Assembly (NCBI RefSeq): GCF_963678975.1 | Contig: NC_089276.1 | Span: forward strand, 18,419,272-18,483,271 | Direction of reading: 5' to 3' | DNA length: 64,000 nucleotides | Origin: Dysidea avara | Lineage: Eukaryota > Porifera > Demospongiae > Dictyoceratida > Dysideidae | Shown: positions 1 to 43,219 of the stretch, in pieces | Position numbering within the stretch: position 1 is the first letter of the stretch | How the letters are laid out: the number at the start of each line of letters is the position of its first letter | Made by a program: the position numbers and the translations under genes | Notes under the pieces: generated by a model | What the model was told of the DNA's origin: nothing | What the model saw: the letters and a program-made list of their open reading frames with translations, nothing else | Database searches by the model: none

Positions 1-106
1 GACAACAGAGATAATAAGAAACTTTTGTAAAATAATTTCTAGTTGTGCGAACTAGATGGGGTTTTGCTGAGACAGTTACATTTACAGTAGCTACCCATCC
101 GTACAG

Positions 107-20073
<19,967 letters not shown>

Positions 20074-20308
20074 CAGACAACAAAAGTTATAATAACTACG
20101 CGGTTTATTAATCAAACAATCACTTTTTTGTTGTTTTTTATCCACCATTGTCAAATCAATCAAAAAAAATAATTACACCATGTCATACAATAATTGTAAT
20201 TATTGCCACAAATTGAGTAATTACATTAATTATTGGGTATAATTACAAATAATAATTTTACATAACCAGACAATAAAAATGTATTATCTGTGGGTTGAGG
20301 GGTATACA
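20074..20308. promoter_or_regulatory. Shared 3' region of two convergent genes with crossed poly(A) signals
   Basis: This is the 235 bp between the MTREX stop (+) and the LAP-gene stop (-). The first AATAAA seen on the plus strand is at 20272-20277; on the minus strand it is at 20109-20104. Each signal lies close to the other gene's stop, so if used the two 3' UTRs overlap by about 160 bp. Confidence 0.55.
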
Positions 20309-33045
<12,737 letters not shown>

Positions 33046-33215
33046 CTTCAATAATATCAGTCCTCGACGTGACGAACAACACCCTAAAGTGTGATCAATC
33101 CTCTTTAAAGCGCACCTGCTTGATAGCGCTCATTAAATATGAAACTGCCCTCAACACAAGCGCCAGTTAAATATATTTATTAACATTTATAAGAATTCAT
33201 TATTGATATTTAATT
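33046..33215 (-). promoter_or_regulatory. 170-bp spacer: RIMOC1 3' end and LAP-gene promoter/5' UTR
   Basis: On the minus strand an AATAAA (33181-33176) lies about 35 bp after the RIMOC1 stop. About 130 bp then remain before the LAP start codon and must hold its promoter and 5' UTR. No TATA box is evident. The two genes are head-to-tail on the same strand. Confidence 0.5.
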
Positions 33216-36200
33216 TCATGTAATGTTTTTCTTCATTTCAACAGTCATTTTCACAGCAGCATCATATTTCCAGCCGTGTTCCTTTAGTGGACCACGAGCA
33301 ACTTCAATGTACTTTGACAAACATACCTGGCCAAACTGCAGTGCATTAAAGGATTTCTCCCAGTCACTGGTAAACTGTTCTCCACACAAACAAGTTACTA
33401 CAATGGACACTTGTGATGGGTTGGGCAGTAAACTAGCTGAGGCACCAGCACCAGGATACAGTAGGCTACCAGGGGAGTATAGCAAAACTTAATAATATGC
33501 ACATGGTTACACTTACATACAGTAAAATTACTCAAACAAATATTCTCCCAGTATTCAAACACAAAGCAACTAAACTTTGAAACTGGATTTCATTTTTACT
33601 TGTGTTTCTAATTATATTCAGTAGTGAATGTAATTGCTGAACTACTACCATGGAATTTAAATTAGATTGCTAGGGCAGGACTATATAGTACGACCCACAA
33701 AGCTGTACCATGTCTCACAGATGAAGGTGGGGGCACCTGAAGAGTCCCATCTAAACCTTACCCATTATGCAAGATGTGTAGCACACACACACACAGACAT
33801 GCACGTACGCGTGCACACACAGACACGCATGCATGCACACGCGCACACACCTGGCAATGGCTTGAGATGATGATGGTGTCAGATTGTTGACTGTTTCATC
33901 ACCAGTCAGTTTCATGCTTTCCTGCCAGTACCAATAACACATCTCACCAGCGTACATCAAACTGAGCATGTGAACGTCACTAAATATACCTTAACAGGAG
34001 AAAAGGAAAAAGAAAGGATGGGTGTGTACCACGCATGTGTATAGGAGGTAGTATATAGGACATGTGCTAAAGTTCACTTCAAAGCTTTAAAGGTGTTTAA
34101 ACCATAGTCAACTCTGACCACAGCTATGCAATGTGGTCTGCTCTCACAAGAAATGCATTCATTGCCTATCAACACTCAGCATGCAGTAAATCACTATTTC
34201 ACCATCTATAATGTTCAGTGGGATATAAAAAAACATACAAATGGTCTGTCCAGTAACCCAGTGGGCAAACCAATAGACTAACCAGCTACCAAGTCAGTGT
34301 TCTGTTTGTACATTACAAGTGTGTGCATACCAACAAGTATATGTGTGTGAATAAGTGGAATAGAATTTGAAAAATGGACTATCCAACAGTTTGTGTTATA
34401 CAGCAGATGTGAAGTTGAGAAATAAAACAGTTATTTCTTCCTTGTTGACTATTCAAAAAGCATAACTTAATGATTTTACATTATTAAATGAATTAATTGG
34501 TAATAGGGCTGATGATTTTAATATTTCACCATATATGGTGAATTAACAGTAATAGACACATTATCACCAGCTGCTAACATGTGAGAATAAACCTGTTTGG
34601 TGTACACTACAAGATTTTGGTCTGGTCAATATTTCACAGGTGATTATCTAAAACACTCTGGGACCAATAATGGTACATGAGCTAAAACTATACACGAAAC
34701 AGTGGGACAAGTCGTGTACTTATCCTGATTATCAAGGTGTCCACATTATCAGGGTACGATTGCCTATAAAGCATGTAACTTGCCCAGATTTCACAGCTAG
34801 CACCACTTAAAAGTCGCCATTCATATTTGTAGCCAAAATAAATTATGCAGTAGTACATACAGTTACAGCAGTCAGTACAAAAATAAAAATTTGCTCGATT
34901 AAACATATTTGAGGTTAGCAATAGAAATTAATCCTTTCCCTTAATTAAGAATTTTTTTATTTATAAAGCTGCACACATGTAAGTGCTGTTATTTTGCATG
35001 TATACTTGTACATGTGTGTTCATGGTAGTATTTGGTTTGATTGCACACATGACATTTCCATATCTGTTGCATGTAAACACTCATATTTGTATCTCTTAAA
35101 TTAGTAATTCACATATACAAGAAATACATCATGCAATACAAAACTACAAGTCAGTTACAACCCACAAACCATCTGATCGGTCCCACTACGCACAAATTTT
35201 TCACAGTGATGACCTTTTGTTGAGCTTGCCCGAAAGCAAAACTTTAATGTAGAAATTCTATAGGTACAGACAAGATTCCGTACAGGTCCAAATACTCTGC
35301 TGCTCTGTGTGTGTTTTCAATAGTACATTTCTATAGTCTTCAAGTCAATGGTTAAAAATTGCTATGTTACAGAGAAGCCATAATGAACAGTAGTGACAGT
35401 TTTTGATTCATACGTTTCTCCACCTGTAACATGACTCTCAAGACCGTAGTGTCTAATCACTGGACTGGACTACTGGACTGGAATACTGGAATGGACTACT
35501 GGACTGACATATTTTAAAGTTTTACACATTTTTAAGGGTGGGGTTACTGTGCATTTGGGTGACTTGTGACAACATTTCATCCTTGAGTAGTGAATATGAT
35601 ACTAAAAAGGACGTACAGTGCAGCTGTAATAAGTCAAATGGGTTCAATTAAATCTATCCTAATCACTGCTTGACAGTGTCTGTTATAGATAGTTGAACCA
35701 CAGTGATCACATGTACCTAACAGTGAGAGAAACATTTTTGGGCACATACACATGTCAGTATGTCAGCTATACAGTAACATATATGGTGTGTGTGAACACA
35801 CAAACTAGACCCCATCGCATAACTGGTTATATTTTATTACTGGAATGAAATGTCTGTATCCTGTTAATTGTATTACAATGTCTTTTAGCTGTTAATAGGA
35901 GTAGAAAATTGCATGGTCATAGCACAATGGCATACAGTACGTGCAAGTTGTAAAAGTAATGTGCCCCATTACACACAATTACATATCATGGACTCCAGTG
36001 ACTAGTCACCAATTCGCAATATGCATATGTTATAGAAATTTGTATAACAATAATCACGTGTGCCTCTAAGAGTGAGAGAAACATTTTTGGGTATACCACT
36101 ATACCTACATGTCAGTATCTGCTATATAGTAGAGTAGATATCGTCAAGTAGTGAATAGAATACATTTAATTGAACCCATTTGACTTATCACAGACTTTTA

Positions 36201-38919
36201 GTATCGTATTCACCACTCAGTGCTGAAATGTTGTCACAAGCCACCCAAGTGTACAGTAATCCCACCTTTAAAATGTGTAAAACCAAAAAAATGTCAGTCC
36301 AGTAGTCCATTTCAGTATTCCAGTCCAGTGGTTAGACACTACCTTAAGAGCACTGCATGCATGTAATTGCAAAATAGTTGCACACAAAATTTTCATAAGG
36401 GTAATTAATTACCTTTCCTTAGTAGACCAGTGACAGTAGCATCATGGCTGATAACATCTTCATCATCAGATAATGGTGTCCTGATACTAGCCATCTTTTG
36501 TAAGTGACATACTCCAATACAACAACACTACAACCAACAAAATGATAAATACTTAACATGTCCTATTAACACACATAGGACATGCGTATATAACATCAGA
36601 TAGACAGTGAAACTGGTAAGGCTTAAGAGTTTTGATTTTCAGGAAACACTGAATACTACCAAAGGCAACTAGTCTAGAAGAACTAAGGGTATGTCCCCAC
36701 AGGAAAAATTGCATGTTAGGAGGATTTGGTATCTGTAGGATTGTGCTCTTACGTCTGTAATAACTTTAGGCAGGGTCTTCCCTAAAGAGTGGTAGTGCTC
36801 TACTTTGCTCAAAATTCCTTTGATGTAGTAAAATGTGACTACAGTAGAGTGCACAAAAAAACTTTGCGGCATGGACGAGATATTTCATGAACATTCATGA
36901 AGGCTTACTTGTCATGAACAGTTGGTGAATTCATGAACTGTTCATCAAGTAAACTAGCATGCATCCACTCTATGTTCATGAAACTATAGTAACTGTTAAT
37001 ACTAGTCCTGTAAAAGTAAAGGTTGAAAGAAGCAGTTAGGCTAGGTGAAATTTAAGGACGATTCATGAACTTATGACTCTATGAACTTCAGAAAAGAAGC
37101 AACAGAACTCTAAACAGCCGTGCAGCTATATGCAACTTTAGTCAATTAACCAGTCCATGAATGTTCATGACAAGATCATGAAACGTATTTTGTGAATAGT
37201 TCACAGCATACCCTTGGAGCAGTGTTCATGAAAATTCATCTCTTAATTGCAAAGTTATTTGTGCATCCTATCGTAGATCTACTTATATAATGCTTTCTAT
37301 AGCTACAATACACACCTTATGTATATTATACTACAGAATAAAACTTCAGTGCTGTATTTTAGTCAATCCTTCATGATGTTAAATTTCTTGAATATAAATA
37401 CATACAACGCTATTGTGACCTATAAAAGTTTCTAGTACATTCACATTTTAAGCAACGTAAATCACTGATGATCAGAAATATTGTCAAAGGCATTAGTGGT
37501 ATGAGATATAGGATATTTCCTATCACAATTATTGCACAGATCATATCACGATACGATATATATCACGATATAATGCTCAGTACTCAGCTTGTGTATTTAC
37601 ACTGATGACATTTGTGACACTGATACAATATGGTACACGACTAGCATACAACACTGCAAGTCCATTTATCAAAAAAAGTACAGTGTACAATGACATCTTG
37701 GGTACATTTTTCTCTAATTATAGCTAAAATCTATACCTAGGGATATAAAGATTCTATATCATATCACAATATTAAAAAAAATATCACAATATTACGATAT
37801 ATATCACATATCGCACATCATTAAAAGGCATGTACTGCACCCTAGGTGCTTACAAGTTGAATTTAATTACCTTTAGTAACATTCTACGTTCCTTCTCAAT
37901 TCTTCCTGGGGTATCCCTTACAGTGTGACAGTACATGTAGAATAGTGCCCCAACACGCCAGTGAATACACTCTACCACATCCAATGTCAGGTGTTCAATT
38001 AGCTAAAGAAAATTACAGCAAAACATGACCATTACAATCAACACCACCTGCAGTCTAAATTGAAGTCACATACATACCTACCTATGTACAAAATGATGCG
38101 TTTAATGAAACCAAATTTGTCCCAAAGACAGAAGTCTAGAATTCACAGCAGTACTGTGAAACCTGGACAGACATCCAGGTCAGTTTAGTGTATGTAGTAA
38201 AAAACTACTGTAGGCCGACCTCAAAGTGGATTATATAAGTGTCCCTGTCGACAAGATAGCTATTCAAACAGTGTGTGTAGTTTATTTACCTTCATACAAA
38301 AATACACACATATATTGTACCTAACGTACATCCTTACTTCTTTTTCTGATGGTAGCCTGCCCAAATGTTTCTCCAATAGCTGACTACACTGAGTCATTAG
38401 ACCTGCATGGATACAAGTGCAAGTATGCAATAAAATATTTGGAGGGACAACAGCCAATAAAAAAGGAAGCCTCACAACAGCCATACTCACCTAATATTTC
38501 ATTCAGCTGAACTAAGACCATTTCAGGATTGAAGGCACTTTCTGTCAACTCATTTTCACGGAAGTAGGTCAGGTCCAGTATTGACTGTACCATAGCAACA
38601 CAACAGTATAAAATTAAGGCATATTATTTCTCTGGCTGTCTGGGCACATACTTTCGAAAAATTTTCAAATAATTTTGCTAGAAGATTCCTAGAATGTGAC
38701 ACAAATAGATACATTTGTAACATTTTGATTCCAAACCTTTTGAAATCTTCCAACGCAATGGAAGCATACGATAGTGCATTTTCAACTGACGCATCTGGTG
38801 AGCAGTATTTAGAGTTGGGTAACAACAGTAACGATAGAGCACATGTAGTTCTTACTGTTCACGTTAGTTTCGCGTAACTTCCTACACCGTTCATGCTGTT
38901 TTTCTAGAATAATTTCCAT
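33216..38919 (-). CDS. RIMOC1: RAB7A-interacting MON1-CCZ1 complex subunit 1 (C5orf51 homologue), complete
   Basis: In vertebrates this subunit joins the Mon1-Ccz1 RAB7A exchange factor on late endosomes and is needed for mitophagy (family knowledge). Exons, 5' to 3': 38919-38856, 38794-38652, 38584-38491, 38402-38338, 38002-37871, 36494-36413, 33989-33851, 33432-33216; 936 nt, 311 aa (human about 290). Matching blocks in order: NLLAKLFENFSK then ILDLTYFRENEL; WRVGALFYMYCH; LLRKGIFSDVHMLSLMY; AGEMCYW; KYIEVARGPLKEHGWKYDA. Phases are consistent throughout. The first exon is the least certain: the ATG at 38919 is chosen, but an in-frame ATG lies 8 codons upstream (38943). Exon 36494-36413 could begin slightly differently. 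The 2.4 kb intron 33990-36412 contains a 0.9 kb foldback. Confidence 0.88.
35440..36352. mobile_element. Foldback element, 0.9 kb, in RIMOC1 intron
   Basis: Left end GTAGTGTCTAATCACTGGAC and right end GTCCAGTGGTTAGACACTAC are near-perfect inverses. Pairing continues through GTCAGTCCAGTAGTCCA, ATGTTGTCACAAGCCACCC and CAAATGGGTTCAATTAAAT, giving arms of about 230 bp and more. No ORF. The middle (about 35700-36100) contains a further weaker repeat (AGTGAGAGAAACATTTTTGGG twice). Confidence 0.8.
36860..37260. repeat. GTTCATGAA-rich block in RIMOC1 intron
   Basis: Many overlapping copies of TTCATGAA/GTTCATGA in both orientations (36885-37225). They look like degenerate palindromic units of a MITE; boundaries unclear. 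The adjoining stretch 37500-37810 is rich in ATATCACGATA palindromes like the MITE at 446-868 but too diverged to delimit. Confidence 0.45.
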
Positions 38920-39031
38920 AACAATCGCATAGTAAACGCGCATGCGCTTAAATCTGCTATAATTTTCAAAGGCGTGGCTACAGGTGTATAAAATAGATGA
39001 TTTCGCGGTGAGGACATCAAAACAATTGAAA
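38920..39031. promoter_or_regulatory. 112-bp bidirectional promoter with perfect NRF1-type site
   Basis: Divergent start codons of RIMOC1 (38919, minus) and the Ras-like gene (39032, plus) are separated by 112 bp. GCGCATGCGC, the palindromic consensus bound by NRF1-family factors in animals, lies at 38938-38947. No TATA box. If the upstream RIMOC1 ATG (38943) is used, the site overlaps the coding start. Confidence 0.65.
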
Positions 39032-40693
39032 ATGAGCGACTCGTCGTTATCCAAGAGAAGATTAACAATTTGTGTGGTGGGGAGTGGCGGAGTTGGGAAG
39101 AGTTCTATCACCTTGCGATACTTGAGCGATCAGTTTCCTGAGGTAGGTATTGGACGGGGTTACGGGGCAACTTCGTAAACAACACAAACGCACCCCTTTG
39201 TTGGTATAAAAACAGGATTGATTTTCATGATTACTGTGTGCGTAATTTAATCAGTTTGTGAAGTGTGCAACAACACCTCGAATAGAACGCACGCAAAATC
39301 AACAAAAATTCCCTGCTGGTTTTTTAACTGCGCTGCCAATGCCCCGTGGTTGCGCATGTGGTAAATTAGTGGGAATTTATTAATAAGATCGTTGTTGAAC
39401 GTATAACGTGCCCTCTATACACCGCAGTGTGTTAAATATGTATCTAAGACAGTGCTACAACTATTAAAGTTGTAAAATTTTCACCATGAACATGTCGTAC
39501 CCATGACAACATATAGCTATTTTTACAAGCTGCAGTATAGCTGGTTATAAAATTTTGTTAGTTTGCAAACAATTGTTGGATTGTAATGGAATAATTTTGT
39601 TTCTACCAAGGAGTTGGCTATTATCTACATTCCAGTAGGTGTATGTTAAGTTTGGCAGTTATGCTGGGCAGGGGTAACACTAAATGTGTTGATGTCTTAG
39701 AAATTTTTATAATTAGTGTCTATTAAGGGTCGCTGGGTGTCAAAAGTTCACGATGGTGTCACCATTACGATCCACAAGTGAACTTGTTTACAGTTAAACT
39801 TGCATGTCACATTATGTAAACTGTTATTACAAGTGTACACCCACACCCATGTAGTTCTATGATCCGACAGTGGAAGAAAGTTACATCACGAAGGTGAGTG
39901 GTTGTTTGTGTATGTGTGGTCATCTCTTGTTGACCTTTATAGCGGAAAGCAACTATTTTAATTTTGATGACTCATAAGTCTAGGCAAGATAACATCACAT
40001 ATGATCTTAGTAGTTCACAGTTTAATAGCTAAACATTTCCAGGACAAACACGCTGAAGTAATTTTAAAATTTATTCTTATGTTTGTAGGTTGAGTATGGT
40101 GCAAACATGCATGATGTTGAGATTATTGATACTGCGGGACAAGAGGAGTTTATGTCATTCAGAGACTCATCAATGGCACACGGGGATGCCTTCCTCGCAC
40201 TTTGTGCCATAAACTCTTATTCCAGCTTTGTTGAACTGAAAGTGTTACGAGAAAAAGTTATCAGAGAGCATGATGGAGACACTGATGTCCCCATGGTGAT
40301 TGTAGCTAATAAAAGAGTAAGTGATCTTGCAATATCATTGCATTGTGTTTATTTGTTTTTGTTAGGACCTGGAGAATTGTCGACAAGTATCAGTTGATGA
40401 TTTAGTCGCTTATTGTAATCAAATTAACTGTCCTTTCATGGAAACCTCAGCAAAAGTGAGCACAAAAAATTACGTATATAAATGTATACACAATAGGCCT
40501 GCTCGGCTGTTAAGTTATTCCCTATTTGTTTGTCTTCTATTCACAGACAAGATTAAATGTTTGTGAGAGTTTCAGACTGTTACTGGACAGGGTAAATCTA
40601 CTGAAGCAAAAGAAATTCTACCAATCCATCATACCAGAGGAATCAGAAGACTACATACCAGACCACACAGAAAAGAAGTGTGTTATTTCATAA
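39032..40693 (+). CDS. Ras-family small GTPase with CaaX box, complete
   Basis: Membrane-anchored GTP/GDP switch. Exons: 39032-39142, 39855-39893, 40089-40316, 40366-40455, 40547-40693; all phase 0; 615 nt, 204 aa. Seen: P-loop GSGGVGKSS (residues 18-26), switch I YDPTVEESY, switch II DTAGQEEF (catalytic Gln kept), NKRD (G4), ETSAK (G5), C-terminus KKCVIS, a CaaX box whose last Ser predicts farnesylation. The start ATG has A at -3. Core length and effector loop place it in the Ras/Rap/Ral/Rit group, but switch I differs from Ras (YDPTVEESY against YDPTIEDSY), and segments such as RDSSMAHGDAFLALCAIN do not match a named subfamily I know, so no symbol is given. Divergent from RIMOC1 and convergent with INPP4 (179 bp between stops). 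Confidence 0.92.
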
Positions 40694-40872
40694 AATATTA
40701 ATTTTTGTAATATACACTGAGCAGTATTTAATCGAATTATATTTATTGTATTTCAATTTGCATACAATACAAATACAGCACATTATAATAATTATTTTAG
40801 ATGACATAATATAAAAACGTACGTAGCATATAAAAATATTAATAATATACACTCAACACAAAACAGACACAC
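40694..40872. other. 179-bp spacer between convergent Ras-like and INPP4 genes
   Basis: A minus-strand AATAAA (40747-40742) lies about 130 bp after the INPP4 stop and about 50 bp beyond the Ras-like stop. No clear plus-strand AATAAA is seen. Too short for another gene. Confidence 0.5.
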
Positions 40873-43185
40873 TCAATCACAGTCATTATCACGAACTGTA
40901 CTACTACAAGTGTGAGATGGAGGCTGGTACAATTTCGGTAACAGGTGATACGATATTGGACTGAAGGCATATCGGTAGTGTGACGTGTTTTTGTAACAGT
41001 TGTACAACCTAGTACCTTTACTATAAGATTTAAGAGATAATTGTAGCTTTACATTTCAAAATTTCTTTACTTACCTTCTAAGAGTCATTAATATGTTATC
41101 GAAGTGACTTTGGAGTACGCCATGATTGTTTACAAGGTGTAAGGTTTCTTCTAATGTTACTGCCATCGATGAGCGATCCTTTGCACTCTTACAAGAGGTA
41201 AGTCTTCCAGCATTCAATACTCGACAGAGCTATTTAGTAAACCATTAGACGATTAACAAAATTAACAATGACTCACCGCTTCAACAGAGCTGATAAACTC
41301 CACATTTTTAGTTTTCTGTGCAATATACATTTCTTCAATTTTTTGTAACTCAGTTTTTAATCCTTGCAATTTGTTGCTTTGAGCTACAAATAATCATAAG
41401 AACTTTATAAGCTATTAATAGATTATAGCACCATACATAATTCTAGACGCTCGTAATTGTCAATGTATTTGCTGAGAATTTTAAATCCTTTAGCATTAAT
41501 ATCATCTTGAAACTGGAGACTAGAAAGCAAAGTCTTAAAATGATCTCTTTACAATATCAAAAATAACTTACTTTGATAGTACCTGGATATCATGTACACC
41601 TTGAGTAAACATGACTGGTACTACTCGTACAAGTTCGCCACTTCTAATGGCATCATGATTCACCAAACGTAAAAGAACATTAGGTAACAGCAACTGAACT
41701 ACTAAGTTGTCTCTGAAACCAAGAGTGTAGTGTATAGTACACAGTAGAAAACTGTAGGCATACCTTGTGCCTGATATTTGTATGTATAATGAAGATCTGT
41801 CCGAGACGAAGTTTTCACATATCTACAGAATGAATAAATAGTGGTTAAATCACATCTACTTTCAGCGAGGTTTCTGTGGTGTAGTGGTTATCACGTGCGC
41901 CTCACACGCGCAAGGTCCCCGGTTCGATCCCGGGCAGAAACTTCTTTTTTTTTTTCCGTTTCTGTATACCCTTTTGTGCACACGTTTTTTACAAGCGTAC
42001 CTGAAATGACACTGATCTCAACTCCTGAACAATAACCATCATGTCTTCAAGCATGCCCTGTTCATCACCTAAAAATGACACAGGCTTTTAATAACTATTA
42101 AACAATGATGCAGTAGAACCTCTGGACCGATTGGGACACAGAAACTTTTTGCAACATACAGAGGAACCCGAGTAATTTGGACACCTTTGCACTTAAGAAG
42201 TAGCAGATTTTGGAAGTGACCTTAATTAAGGTCCCAGTGTAGAAATTTTACCACCTTCAAATATTTAAAGTTTCTTAATGTTTGCCAACTTGGATTAGAG
42301 GCTGCATGCTTAAAATAATTATTGGTAAGTCCTACACAACGTACCATTACAACTCAACAGACTAGAAAACTGGGCCAGGAATCCACACTTGCTAATCTGC
42401 TCCAGAAAGGCATTATCGCTCACTCGTTGGCTGAGTGTTAGATAAAACGATGTCACCAATCCAGTTAGCTGTAATAAAGATTACATATGATTGGTACTAC
42501 TTCATCAATTAATGTGTAACACTTACAGCTTGAGAGAACACCACGTCTCGTCTTCTCTTCAATACCTTTACTCCCTGAACCAAGCAATCCAACTAAAAAT
42601 AAATATACCATATCAGCAGTCATGCCATAGTAGAGTTCTACTCAATATAATTATAATTATGTAGTTCGTTTCTTTGGAATTTACATCCAAATTCCCAGGC
42701 ATGTTGTAGTATACCATGTGACAATCACATACGTATAAGAACAAGAAATCTGCTTCAATGAAAAAGGAGAAGACCGCTTTTAAATAACAAGCACACCATT
42801 TAAAAATGTATTGGAAATATTGTGAAACCTTCACCTGCATGAAACACAAAGGTACGTATGTGCCACTGAAGTGGGCAAATGTACAATATCACTTTCTCTA
42901 TGCACACAGTGTGGCTTACCTGTAGTAGGGAGAAAGTCAAGCTGGTCTTGGCAATGGAAAATAATCCATCCAGGGTTTGGTAGAGTTGTGCTACAACTGG
43001 TATCAACTCGTACGACCAACAATAAGCTGCAATCGATAATACACACATTACACTACTCACTATACAATGTACACATCTATTATTACTGTACAATTATTTG
43101 ACTCACTTGGACGATAACTTGTTACTCCACCAGCAGCAACAGCTTCATGTTCTGTTGTAAGTTATAAACACATATATTATACCAT

Positions 43186-43219
<34 letters not shown>

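Noticed and set aside
38652..38794. Possible 46-bp intron inside RIMOC1 exon 2 (GTTTGG to TTCTAG)
   Set aside because: Frame is kept either way, but the unspliced form is nearer the vertebrate spacing and GTTTGG is a poor donor.
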